Positions 24,528 to 33,482 of a stretch of 37,475 bases of DNA are shown in pieces. A program made the position numbers and the translations under genes. The stretch comes from an uncultured Gammaproteobacteria bacterium. GTDB lineage: Bacteria; Pseudomonadota; Gammaproteobacteria; Ga0077536. Numbering within the stretch: the stretch's first letter is position 1; each line of letters opens with the position of its first letter. The notes beneath the pieces are model-generated. The model saw only the letters and a program-made list of their open reading frames with translations. It did not search any database and was not told the origin of the DNA. Location: positions 1-37,475 of the forward strand of contig CALJHG010000039.1 in NCBI GenBank assembly GCA_938075585.1, given 5' to 3'.

Positions 24528-25949
24528 TTAAAACCTCACATACTCAAAGTCTATAGCTTGGTTATTAATACCAATTCTCGGCGGCGCAATCCAGCTGGCA
24601 AACTTTCCGGGTTCTGTTACTTGGATCATCAGCGATTTCACATATTCATGATCCTGTTCCGAAGGTAGCCAGCTGGGGCTGTTTTTGAACCAGTCCTCCT
24701 CCGTCATAGTAACCCCTTCAGGACTAACATTCGCTTTTGCAAAAAAACCTATCTGACGGTGAAATGCTCTATGAGGTAGGGTGATCTCAAAATCAATTCC
24801 TGCATCTTTGATCAGCTTGTTCCAGCGATTGACGCCACGCTGACAGTCTTTTATGTAATCGTCACGAAGTCGCTCGTTTATGGAGTTAAGTGCCGGTACT
24901 TCTTCTTTTTTTAGCATGTTATTAGCGAAAGTAGTTATCTCGTAAGGCTCATCTTTTAGTGAGTGGTCATCTTTAATAAATTGTTCTTGGTAACGACCTT
25001 TTAATCCTTGCGTGAAATAGTTTGCGGCATTAGTAGATAATTCTGCACCAAATAGATCTTCTGACACACTAAAGTGGAAATTGACATATTTCTGCAAGGT
25101 AGGGAGATCAATTGCTCCATGTCTCCTGACATCATCTGTTTTGTACTCGTTCATTACATCACATGCTTTTTGGATGATTCGTGCTACTCCAGTTTCACCA
25201 ACATACATATGGTGAGCTTCTTCGGTGAGCATGAATTGACAAGTTCGGGCGAGCGGATCAAACGCAGACTCGGCTAGAGAGGCGAGCTGGTATTTCCCGT
25301 CCCGATCAGTGAAATAAGTAAACATATAAAATGACAACCAATCCGGCGTTTGCTCATTAAATGCTCCTAGGATTCGTGGTTTATCGGGATCACCGGAACG
25401 CCTTTCTAGCAGTTGTTCTGCTTCTTCTCTTCCGTCTCGACCAAAATGTGCCATAAGAAGATAGACCATTGCCCACAAGTGTCTTGCTTCTTCAACATTG
25501 ACCTGAAAAAGGTTGCGCATGTCAATCAGAGATGGTGCGGTCGCAGCTAATACTCTTTGTTGTTCCACTGAAGCTGGCTCAGTGTCACCTTGGGTAACAA
25601 TAAGTCTCCTGAGTGGCCCGCGATATTCACCTGGGACATCTGTCCAGACCTTCTCACCTTTATGTTCCCCAAATCCTATACGCTTTTCTTCGACATTTGA
25701 GTCTGCTAAAAAGATTCCCCAGCGATAATCAGGCATTTTGACAGAACCGAAATGTGCCCATCCTTTTTTGTCTACGCTGACAGCGGTTCGCAAATACACT
25801 TCCTTTTCCTGATACGCGTCTGGGCCGTATTCTTTCCACCAATTAATGAACTTCGGATGCCATGATTCTAGCGCTCGGAGTAAACGACGATCTGAGGCTA
25901 GATTTATGTTATTCGGAATTAATTGGTTATAGTCTATTTGGGCACTCAT
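24528..25949 (-). CDS. boxB: Benzoyl-CoA 2,3-epoxidase, BoxB
   Basis: The di-iron oxygenase that forms the 2,3-epoxide of benzoyl-CoA, 473 residues. Two ExxH pairs are clear: Glu154-His157 in EEARHLW and Glu244-His247 in EEAHHMY. Glu124 and Asp215 fit the spacing of the remaining ligands as I recall them. I start at ATG 25949 (MSAQIDYN), which has GGAGA a few bases upstream and leaves a 16-base gap after boxC. A longer reading from 25994 would overlap boxC and adds 15 unconserved residues. Gene order boxC-boxB-ferredoxin-ligase indicates one catabolic transcript. Confidence 0.95.
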   Translation of the reverse strand: MSAQIDYNQLIPNNINLASDRRLLRALESWHPKFINWWKEYGPDAYQEKEVYLRTAVSVDKKGWAHFGSVKMPDYRWGIFLADSNVEEKRIGFGEHKGEKVWTDVPGEYRGPLRRLIVTQGDTEPASVEQQRVLAATAPSLIDMRNLFQVNVEEARHLWAMVYLLMAHFGRDGREEAEQLLERRSGDPDKPRILGAFNEQTPDWLSFYMFTYFTDRDGKYQLASLAESAFDPLARTCQFMLTEEAHHMYVGETGVARIIQKACDVMNEYKTDDVRRHGAIDLPTLQKYVNFHFSVSEDLFGAELSTNAANYFTQGLKGRYQEQFIKDDHSLKDEPYEITTFANNMLKKEEVPALNSINERLRDDYIKDCQRGVNRWNKLIKDAGIDFEITLPHRAFHRQIGFFAKANVSPEGVTMTEEDWFKNSPSWLPSEQDHEYVKSLMIQVTEPGKFASWIAPPRIGINNQAIDFEYVRF

Positions 25950-25965
25950 AAGGGTCTCCGTTTCT

Positions 25966-27660
25966 TCATACTCGTTCTTTTTTAAATTGTGCACGTTCTC
26001 CCGTTCCGTAAAGAACTAATGCGCCTTTGTCGCCAACAGCATTGGGTCGCTGAAAGATCCAGTTTTGCCAAGCTGACAATCGGGAAAAAATTTTCGATTC
26101 AATAGTTTCTGGGCCAACAAATCTAAGATTCGCTTCCATCCCTGACAACGCATCAGGCGAAAATCCAACCCTAGATTCTATTGTCATACGTAACTCATCC
26201 TCCCAGTCGATATCATCAGGTATAAACGTGACTAGTCCTAAAGTTTCTGCTTCAGATGCTTTAAGCGGGGTGTAGCAACTCTCTCTAATCGTTTCTAGTT
26301 TCAAATTTTGACCAAAAAATCTACTTTCCAAACGGGTAATACCATTAACCATTTTACAAGGACCAAAATTAAAGTCAGTCAATGTAATAGTGGCATCAGG
26401 CTTTTCGCTAAACTCAAATTGTCCCAGCAGCATATAGCTTTGGTCGGCAACAAAAATTAACTCAGCAAGAAAACCTGAGAAACAGCTACCGGGCTCTACT
26501 GCTGTAATTAAGCTGCGAGCGGTCACATCCAGTCGCTTGAAAGTGCGCTCGATCATTAAACTGGTCTCTTTAATGAACCAGTGTTTTTCATAGTCTTTTA
26601 GCAACTTTTCAGTTGCTAAAATATAGTCCGAATCACCTTGTGTTTTGAAAATCCAAGTTCCTATTTCTTTTTCATTGAACCTCATGTGCAGAATAGCATC
26701 ATCAAGTTGTCGTGCGAGTGCCAGCGGCCAAAAATCGCATCCTAGATCTTCAATGTCATTTATAGTTTTTGGGACGGGCTCTGACGACGATGTGATCAAA
26801 AATTCGGCACATTGAGTGTTACGATTTATTTTAATTTCCAAATCATCATATATCACTCCATTCACTGAAAAATTACGCTTCAACGGTTTAAGGGATATGC
26901 CAGAGGAAGAAATAATTTTTTGATTTTCCGCCGCTATGTCTTTTGCTCTTTTACGAATATCGTCAACAAAAGATGAAGCAGGACTTACTTCGTCAACTAG
27001 TCCCCATTGGACTGCTTTTTTACCTCTGATCCCTTCTTCTAGTGTGCAAAAATAGTCTGCTCTATCTCTTCGGACGAGACGCTTGTCCACGAGTCTTGTA
27101 AGGCCACCTGTTCCAGGGAGGACAGCTAATAGTGGAAGTTCTGGGAGTGAGACTGAGCTGTTCCCGTCATCAACCATGAAGATTTGTTCGCAGGCTAGAG
27201 CCATTTCATAGCCGCCTCCGGCGCAAGAACCTTTTATTGCGCAAATGTATATTTGCTCTGACTTGCATGTCGCATTTTCAATCGCATTTCGCGTCTCATT
27301 AGTGAATTTGCAGAAGTTAACTTTATGCGCGTGATCTGACAAGCCGAGCATTTTTATATTTGCGCCAGCGCAAAAAACCTTATCATTCGAAGAATGAAGT
27401 ATCACGCACTTCACCTCAGGGTGTTCAAATCTAAGTCTAGATACTGCGTCGTGGAGTTCTATATCGACGCCTAAATCATAAGAGTTTAGTTTTAATTGGT
27501 AGCCATCCATAAGCGTCGCATTTTCATTTACCCCTAACCCTAGCCACGCGATATCTCCGTCTAAGTCAATCTTCCAGTGTTGGTAGTCCTTTTCAGTTAA
27601 TTGAAAATTTATGGGGTGGAGATTTTCAGTGGAAATTTTTTGTTCGTGTTCTACTTTCAT
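25966..27660 (-). CDS. boxC: Benzoyl-CoA-dihydrodiol lyase, BoxC
   Basis: A crotonase-fold ring-opening lyase of 564 residues that cleaves the epoxide made by BoxB to a dehydroadipyl-CoA semialdehyde and formate. The crotonase oxyanion loop KVFCAGANIKML and the second one GSCAGGGYEMALAC are present, then LPGTGGLTRLVDKR. The long C-terminal half is specific to BoxC. Length matches the family (about 550). Its ATG overlaps the boxR stop as ATGA, so it is translationally coupled to its regulator. Confidence 0.95.
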   Translation of the reverse strand: MKVEHEQKISTENLHPINFQLTEKDYQHWKIDLDGDIAWLGLGVNENATLMDGYQLKLNSYDLGVDIELHDAVSRLRFEHPEVKCVILHSSNDKVFCAGANIKMLGLSDHAHKVNFCKFTNETRNAIENATCKSEQIYICAIKGSCAGGGYEMALACEQIFMVDDGNSSVSLPELPLLAVLPGTGGLTRLVDKRLVRRDRADYFCTLEEGIRGKKAVQWGLVDEVSPASSFVDDIRKRAKDIAAENQKIISSSGISLKPLKRNFSVNGVIYDDLEIKINRNTQCAEFLITSSSEPVPKTINDIEDLGCDFWPLALARQLDDAILHMRFNEKEIGTWIFKTQGDSDYILATEKLLKDYEKHWFIKETSLMIERTFKRLDVTARSLITAVEPGSCFSGFLAELIFVADQSYMLLGQFEFSEKPDATITLTDFNFGPCKMVNGITRLESRFFGQNLKLETIRESCYTPLKASEAETLGLVTFIPDDIDWEDELRMTIESRVGFSPDALSGMEANLRFVGPETIESKIFSRLSAWQNWIFQRPNAVGDKGALVLYGTGERAQFKKERV

Positions 27661-28562
27661 TCTATTATCTCTTGGTAGGGAACTACATTTTGTTTGGCAG
27701 ATATAAATTTTACAGACTCATCAACAGTCGTTTCAGACGTATTAATTACGTGGTCTGCTTGTTCGTAAAGTCCTAGCCGGCTACTAAGAATATTCTTCAA
27801 ATCCGTCATCGCGTTGGCACTTGAAGACATTGGCCGGTTGTCTCCCTGTCGAATAACCCTTTCCATGTGTTCTTCGGGAGAAGCCTTGAGCCATATAGTT
27901 TCGCATTTGCTCAGAAGCAGATTATAAGAGTCGGGTCGTAGGACGAGACTTCCTCCAACGGCTATTATCGAACGAACGCTGCTTTCAACGCAGCTTTCTA
28001 AAGCTTCTTTCTCCATGCGATGGTAATTAGATTGTCCTCTTAGCGAGAATATTTCGTTTGTGTTCATTCCAGCGATTTGCTCGATTCGTTGGCCCAGTTC
28101 AATAAATGGTATTTTCAGACTAAACGCTAGCTTCCGTCCAATGGTACTTTTACCAGCGCCCCTGAGCCCTATAAATGCGATATGATTTTTTGTATCTGCT
28201 CCACTATTTTTAATATTTAATTGTTGTTTTAAATATTTTAGAGTCGCAGAGTTTGCACTACGAAGCATTTTACAAAAATCTAAGTACTCCTCTGACGCAT
28301 CTGGGCGTTCATCAACAAGATCGCCCATGGTAACTTCTAGGTGTGGCGCAATTGAACTTAGTATTTGAAGGGTAGGGTTGCCCTTGCCAGATTCTAGAAG
28401 TGCAATATAACGCTCTGAAACGTCAGATATTTCGGAAAGCTTTCGTCGCGAGATACCTTTTCCGATCCGCAGAGAACGCACTCTAGTCCCGATAATTTCT
28501 GTGTAACTATTTGTTGGCAACAAAATGACTTTCCCCGATAGAGTGAACCCTAAATTATGCAT
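27657..28562 (-). CDS. boxR: BoxR/BzdR-type XRE regulator with shikimate-kinase-like domain
   Basis: A two-domain regulator of box or bzd genes. An XRE helix-turn-helix covers about 25-85 (IGKGISRRKLSEISDVSERYIALLESGKGNP), then a linker and a shikimate-kinase-like domain with GLRGAGKSTIG. In Azoarcus BzdR this domain senses benzoyl-CoA and relieves repression. The start is uncertain. The first ATG, 28562, is kept as the outer boundary, but it overlaps a TATAAT box and has no Shine-Dalgarno. TTG at 28523 or 28520 follows GGGGAAAG at normal spacing and may be the true start, making the protein 13-14 residues shorter. It heads the operon and probably represses its own promoter. Confidence 0.92.
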   Translation of the reverse strand: MHNLGFTLSGKVILLPTNSYTEIIGTRVRSLRIGKGISRRKLSEISDVSERYIALLESGKGNPTLQILSSIAPHLEVTMGDLVDERPDASEEYLDFCKMLRSANSATLKYLKQQLNIKNSGADTKNHIAFIGLRGAGKSTIGRKLAFSLKIPFIELGQRIEQIAGMNTNEIFSLRGQSNYHRMEKEALESCVESSVRSIIAVGGSLVLRPDSYNLLLSKCETIWLKASPEEHMERVIRQGDNRPMSSSANAMTDLKNILSSRLGLYEQADHVINTSETTVDESVKFISAKQNVVPYQEIIE

Positions 28563-28604
28563 TATAGTGCAAAATAAAAATTGGTAAAGAAGTAATATAG
28601 TGCA
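28558..28604 (-). promoter_or_regulatory. Probable boxR promoter with TGCA operators
   Basis: Read on the minus strand, TGCA-CTATAA-TGCA spans 28571-28558 and contains TATAAT (28566-28561). A TTTACC (28588-28583) stands 16 bases upstream as a weak -35. A further copy of TGCACTATA occurs at 28604-28596, exactly 33 bases from the first, about three helical turns. BzdR is known to bind TGCA-containing repeats; here they bracket the -10, as expected for a repressor. A transcript from this -10 would start after the ATG at 28562. Confidence 0.55.
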
Positions 28605-28728
28605 TAAATCAAGTGTTTCTTAATCGGCTACTTTTTTACACTGTCACTAAGTGCTTATTCGGCAAAATAGCCATATGATGTCCCAATTAGCTGTGAGAGT
28701 GTCTATTAAAGCGGAGTTTAAAGAATAA

Positions 28729-29547
28729 ATGATCACGATTACCTCGGAAACACACGACAGACGTAAACAAAAATATGACAAGGGAAAGCTGCAACAACGA
28801 CTGCGTCGGTTAACAGGTCAAGCGATTACAGATTTTGGAATGATAAATGAGGGCGATAAAGTTATGGTTTGTCTTTCGGGGGGGAAAGACTCTTATGCAA
28901 TGTTAGAACTGCTTACCCGACTTCAAGAGAAAGCACCTATAAATTTTGAATTAGTGGCGGTACATTTGGACCAAAAACAGCCGGGCTATCCCCCAACGGT
29001 AATGAGAGCCTTTTTGGAAAGACTCAATATTGATTATCATATTATCGAGCAAGACACATATTCTACTGTGAAAAGAGTAGTCCCTGAGGGTAAAACCATG
29101 TGTGGATTGTGCTCTCGATTAAGGCGGGGAATACTTTATCGCTTTGCATCGGATAACGGATTTACTAGGATTGCGTTGGGTCATCATCGAGATGATATTG
29201 TTGAAACGTTGTTTTTAAATATGTTCTTTGGTTCAAGACTAAAAGCGATGCCGCCTAAATTACGTAGCGATGACGGAAAACACGTAGTTATTCGCCCACT
29301 AGCTTACTGTAAAGAAGCTGATATTCTCGCGTACGCTAATGCTCGAAAATTTCCGATTATTCCCTGTAATTTGTGCGGCAGTCAGGATCAACTGCAGCGC
29401 GTAAAGATCAAGCAAATGTTAGCTGCTTGGGAAAAAGAATCGCCTGGTCGAGTAGAAAATATATTTCGCAGCATATGTACGGTTGTGCCGTCCCATCTTG
29501 CTGACCCGAATATATTTGATTTCCAAACCCTAGAAAAAGTGTCTTAG
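28729..29547 (+). CDS. ttcA: tRNA 2-thiocytidine(32) synthetase TtcA
   Basis: An ATP pyrophosphatase of the TtcA/TtuA family, 272 residues, that thiolates cytidine 32 of some tRNAs. The PP-loop [12 protein letters not shown] is near residue 50, and the Fe-S-binding cysteines lie in [11 protein letters not shown] and [21 protein letters not shown] is also typical. Length is usual, though shorter than the E. coli protein. It is divergent from boxR across a 166-base region; that pairing is probably incidental. Confidence 0.94.
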   Translation: MITITSETHDRRKQKYDKGKLQQRLRRLTGQAITDFGMINEGDKVMVCLSGGKDSYAMLELLTRLQEKAPINFELVAVHLDQKQPGYPPTVMRAFLERLNIDYHIIEQDTYSTVKRVVPEGKTMCGLCSRLRRGILYRFASDNGFTRIALGHHRDDIVETLFLNMFFGSRLKAMPPKLRSDDGKHVVIRPLAYCKEADILAYANARKFPIIPCNLCGSQDQLQRVKIKQMLAAWEKESPGRVENIFRSICTVVPSHLADPNIFDFQTLEKVS

Positions 29548-29595
29548 CTGCTATTATTATTTTTTTTCTACTTTGCGTTTAAGGAGACACGTTTT

Positions 29596-30471
29596 ATGAA
29601 AATCGGAATTTTTTCAATATTGCCTGATGTCATTGCGGATCCTGCGATTGTAGCAAGGCATGCGGAGGAATTAGGCTTTAGTTCTTATTGGGTTCCGGAC
29701 CACATTATACTGCCCTCTACTTACGATACTGAATATCCAGGAAGAGGGTTAGAGGATGAGGAACCAGATTATTTGTGGCAAATGCCTGATCCTATGATCG
29801 CACTTATGCGCGCCGCGAGTGCGACCTCTACTCTTGAGATAGGTACGGCTGTTTTGCTTGCGGGTGAGCGGCATCCACTCCATTTAGCTAAGGAGGTGGC
29901 GAGTCTAGATAGTTTCAGTAAAGGAAGATTTCATTTTGGTATTGGGGCTGGTTGGTGCCGCGAAGAAGCGGAGATTTTAGGGGTGGACTTTGACCACCGT
30001 TGGGGACAAATTAAGGAAGCTGTTAAAATAATGCAGTCTTGTTGGGCTGATCCCGAAACAGAATTTCATGGAAAGTATTATGATTTTCCAGCGGTTAGAT
30101 GCTATCCAAAGCCTCATCAAAAACCTAATCCGCCAGTCTATTTGCCTAGTATTATTGTTGGCGGAGAGTGGTCGCAACGAGTTTTCAAGCGCATCGTACA
30201 GTGGGGTGACGGGTGGCTGCCTGTTGTAGCTGATATCAATCAAATTGCTATAGGAATGAGACAAATGCGCGTTTTAGCGAATGAGAGTGGTCGCTCGGAC
30301 AAGAAAATTTTAGTTAATGTTTTAGGAGGTAACGGGCAGTGGCGTACTCGAAAGGATATAGAGTCGTTTGTTGATTTAGAAGTCGATCAAGTGACATTAT
30401 GGTTGCAATCGAGGGATGTAGATGGAATACGCAAAGAAATGGATAAACTTGCCGCTGACTTGTTAGCTTGA
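29596..30471 (+). CDS. LLM-class flavin/F420-type oxidoreductase
   Basis: A luciferase-like monooxygenase-fold protein of 291 residues. Visible family features are GFSSYWVPDHI, the TSTLEIGTAVLLAGERHPLHLAKE region, and SKGRFHFGIGAGW. It matches the TIGR03619-like group often labelled F420-dependent, but many proteobacterial members use FMN and no F420 genes are seen. AAGGAG lies before the ATG. The following methyltransferase starts at TTG overlapping its TGA, so the pair is translationally coupled. Substrate is unknown. Confidence 0.86.
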   Translation: MKIGIFSILPDVIADPAIVARHAEELGFSSYWVPDHIILPSTYDTEYPGRGLEDEEPDYLWQMPDPMIALMRAASATSTLEIGTAVLLAGERHPLHLAKEVASLDSFSKGRFHFGIGAGWCREEAEILGVDFDHRWGQIKEAVKIMQSCWADPETEFHGKYYDFPAVRCYPKPHQKPNPPVYLPSIIVGGEWSQRVFKRIVQWGDGWLPVVADINQIAIGMRQMRVLANESGRSDKKILVNVLGGNGQWRTRKDIESFVDLEVDQVTLWLQSRDVDGIRKEMDKLAADLLA

Positions 30472-31190
30472 ACGAGAACGATTTATATTCTCTGGTCCAT
30501 ACTGGGAATGAAGGTGATATTGAATTTTATGTCCGTGCTTGTGAGGATGTGGAGTGGGTGTTGGAACTTGGTTGTGGTAGCGGCAGAATGGGATGCCCTG
30601 TCAGTCGGGTGGCGAAAAATTATCTAGGGATAGATATTAATTGGGAACGTGCCCGACTTGCGACAAATAGAGGCGTAGTGTGTTACTGCGCTGATATGAT
30701 TGGCTTCCAATTAAATCGTCGATTTGATCTTATTATTATGCCTTGTAACACCATTTATTGTTTATTGTCGGAAGACAAACTTATTTCTTGCTTGAAAAAT
30801 ATTGGACAGCATTTGGCAAAAAATGGACAACTCATTTTCGATGTTTTTGTGGCATACCATCAGAGCATGGCATCGCATATTTCTAAGTCGCGGCAAGATA
30901 ATGGCTGGGTTAAAGAAGTTCACTACCAAAATAAGATTTGGGATGTTTATGAGTCAGTCCAAATTCTTCCTGATTCAGGCAGACTCGATGTGAATTATTC
31001 TCATGAATGTCGTTCCACTGACGAGAAGATCGAAACTAAAATTCCCCAGCGTTATTTCTCACATAATGAACTCCCGCAGTTGCTGAGCGAAGCCGGTCTT
31101 ATGATGACATCAATCGCGGGCGGATTTAAAAATGAACCCGTATCCGATTCTTGTGAGCGTATAGTTGTTAGGGCGACTCTTAGCCGTTAG
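30468..31190 (+). CDS. Class I SAM-dependent methyltransferase
   Basis: A 240-residue Rossmann methyltransferase. Motif I is VLELGCGSGRM and the acidic loop is YLGIDINWERARLA, followed by RFDLIIMPCNTIYCL (motif IV region) and NGQLIFDVFV. The start is TTG 30468, which overlaps the LLM gene's stop as TTGA; the residues before motif I are short but enough. Acceptor is unknown. Coupling to the flavoprotein suggests they act on the same compound. Confidence 0.82.
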   Translation: MNENDLYSLVHTGNEGDIEFYVRACEDVEWVLELGCGSGRMGCPVSRVAKNYLGIDINWERARLATNRGVVCYCADMIGFQLNRRFDLIIMPCNTIYCLLSEDKLISCLKNIGQHLAKNGQLIFDVFVAYHQSMASHISKSRQDNGWVKEVHYQNKIWDVYESVQILPDSGRLDVNYSHECRSTDEKIETKIPQRYFSHNELPQLLSEAGLMMTSIAGGFKNEPVSDSCERIVVRATLSR

Positions 31191-31201
31191 GGATGATTTC
31201 T

Positions 31202-33223
31202 TTACTTAAGATCAGGGGCTGGTGTATGTGCACGCCGTGATCGGAGTTTTTCTAGTGTATCAAGTCCTGTTTTTTGGCTACTTTTTTGCTCTGAACCATT
31301 CCTTTCCCATTCAACCTCACTTTGAGGTAGCTCATCCAGAAATCGGCTAGGTTCGCATATTTCTACTTGTCCATACCGTTTTCTGGTGTTGCAATAAGTA
31401 AGGGTGAGATTTTTCATTGCTCGAGTGATTCCTACGTAAGCAATACGCCGCTCTTCTTCAATTGAAGCGTCATCTGTGCTTGCGTGATGCGGCAGAATTC
31501 CTTCCTCGAATCCAGCTATATAGACGTTAGGGAATTCAAGGCCTTTCGCAGCGTGCAATGTAGTTAACGACACGCTACCGGCTTTACTTTCATTTTCGCG
31601 CCGATCCAATACATCAAACAACATTAACGAAGACACGACATCTACTAGCTTGTAGTCCGGATTCTTCTCTGAAATCTTTTTTATCCAAGAAAGTAGCTCC
31701 AGGATATTATTTTTTTTGCGTTCACCCTGTTTTTCATCAGGTGCTGTAGTATCAAGCCAGTCATTAAAAGATATGTCGTCAAGTAATTTCTGTACGATTT
31801 GTGCGGGCTCATAAGAGATGAATTTTTTTTCAAATTCAAAAAGCCAATTTGAAAATTGACGGATCCTATTACCGGATGTGTCCGGAAAAAATTCGTTAAA
31901 ACGGGCGCAGCGAGTCGCCTCGTAAAGCGATAAATTTTCAGTCTGTGCCATGTCTATTAGTTTTTTAATACTTTGGGCACCGATACCTCTACGCGGCGTG
32001 TTGATGACTCTCAGTAAAGCATTATTATCGTCAGTATTAACTAACAGCCGTAAGTAACACAGACAGTCTTTGATCTCGGTATAGTCGAAAAATGATTGTC
32101 CACCTGAGAGTTGGTAGGGTATTTTTTTCTCGATAAACGCCTTTTCAAAGAGTTTTGCTTGGTAGTTTGAGCGGATGAGGATCGCGAAAGAGTCATATGG
32201 TTGAGGTTGCAGTAATTGCGCGTAGAGTATGTCGTTTACTATTTTGTCGACTTCTTCAAACTCGTCCGAAGATGCAATTATTTTGATTGGCTTGCCAAAT
32301 CCGTTGTCAGACCACAGTACTTTCTCATACTTATGGGGGTTATTTTTGATTAGCGAATTAGCAGATTTGAGAATAATACCTGTGCTTCGATAATTTTGCT
32401 CTAACTTAATCACATTTAATGAAGGGTAGTCCTTTTGCAACTGAGATATATTCTCAGGTTTGGCTCCTCGCCACCCATAAATTGATTGGTCATCATCTCC
32501 TACAACTGTAAGTCGTCCATGCTCGGCAGCTAGGAGTTTTACCAATTCATATTGTGCCTGATTGGTATCTTGATACTCATCAACCATAAGGTAGCTGATT
32601 TTGTTCTGCCAGCGCTTCAGACAGCCTTCGTTAGACAAAAATAATCTGACGGGCGCTACGACTAAATCATCAAAATCCACTGCGTTATAAGCTAATAAAG
32701 TTTCCTGATAGTCTGAGTAAACTGGCCAAATTTTATTTTGTAATAGAGAAAATTGATGCTGGCCCTTTTGTGCGATATGAAAAAAGGACGATTTCCAGTC
32801 TGAAATCTGAGCTTGGACTTGGCCAACTGAAATACTATCGGGGAGTTTATACTTACGCATGAGATCGGCGAGTAAGTCTTGACAGTCGTTGGTATCATAG
32901 ATGGAAAAGTTAGATCGATATCCTAAACTATCTGATTCGGCTCTTAGAATTTTAAGCCCAAGGGAATGGAAGGTTGATATTATTGGCCGATTAAAGCCCT
33001 TATTTGCTATGAGTCCTATCACTCGATCGCGCATTTCGTTAGCCGCTCGATTTGTGAACGTGATTGCGGTGATTTGCCGAGCCTCTACATTTTTTTTAGT
33101 TATCAGATGTGCTATTTTGTTTGCGATAACGCTAGTTTTTCCGCTGCCAGCCCCTGCCAAAACAAGAAGCGGAGTTTCACTATGCCTTATCGCGGCGAGT
33201 TGGTGCTTATTTAATTTGATCAC
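31202..33223 (-). CDS. rep: ATP-dependent DNA helicase Rep
   Basis: A superfamily-1A 3'-5' helicase, 673 residues, that clears protein roadblocks ahead of replication forks. Walker A AGAGSGKT is at 23-30, motif II is MVDEYQDTNQAQY, with QNYRST and the VSLTTLHAAKGLEFPNVYI and EEERRIAYVGITRA motifs. Length and composition fit gammaproteobacterial Rep better than UvrD (about 720 residues) and it lacks the long UvrD C-terminal tail. It converges on the methyltransferase gene with only 11 bases between. Confidence 0.93.
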   Translation of the reverse strand: MIKLNKHQLAAIRHSETPLLVLAGAGSGKTSVIANKIAHLITKKNVEARQITAITFTNRAANEMRDRVIGLIANKGFNRPIISTFHSLGLKILRAESDSLGYRSNFSIYDTNDCQDLLADLMRKYKLPDSISVGQVQAQISDWKSSFFHIAQKGQHQFSLLQNKIWPVYSDYQETLLAYNAVDFDDLVVAPVRLFLSNEGCLKRWQNKISYLMVDEYQDTNQAQYELVKLLAAEHGRLTVVGDDDQSIYGWRGAKPENISQLQKDYPSLNVIKLEQNYRSTGIILKSANSLIKNNPHKYEKVLWSDNGFGKPIKIIASSDEFEEVDKIVNDILYAQLLQPQPYDSFAILIRSNYQAKLFEKAFIEKKIPYQLSGGQSFFDYTEIKDCLCYLRLLVNTDDNNALLRVINTPRRGIGAQSIKKLIDMAQTENLSLYEATRCARFNEFFPDTSGNRIRQFSNWLFEFEKKFISYEPAQIVQKLLDDISFNDWLDTTAPDEKQGERKKNNILELLSWIKKISEKNPDYKLVDVVSSLMLFDVLDRRENESKAGSVSLTTLHAAKGLEFPNVYIAGFEEGILPHHASTDDASIEEERRIAYVGITRAMKNLTLTYCNTRKRYGQVEICEPSRFLDELPQSEVEWERNGSEQKSSQKTGLDTLEKLRSRRAHTPAPDLK

Positions 33224-33482
33224 TAGAAATTGGTGTTACTATGCTCTCGTGTGTCTTCATTTTAGTGCAGGTTGGAGACTGAAACTAGATTGACTTCTGG
33301 TTATTTTTACTTATTAAAATAAAAATTCATCACCAGAAATTTATAATCATAAAAATCGCCAACGGGCGGGCATGCGTGAGGCATTTCGTATAAAATTTCA
33401 GGCGTTTTAAAATTGAACTAAGTTATCGGTTAGATAATACGCTATTACTGAAAACTTAATAAATGTGGAAAATCCAATAACC

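Noticed and set aside
25950-25994. BoxB N-terminal extension overlapping boxC
   Set aside because: The ATG at 25949 has a clear GGAGA ribosome site and begins the conserved part.
33354-33372. Hairpin CGCC-AACG-GGCG before the TraB-family gene as a terminator
   Set aside because: A four-base stem without a T tract is likely by chance.
33463-33480. Five-codon ORF (ATG TGG AAA ATC CAA TAA) before the TraB-family gene
   Set aside because: Too short to support, with no ribosome site or conserved feature.
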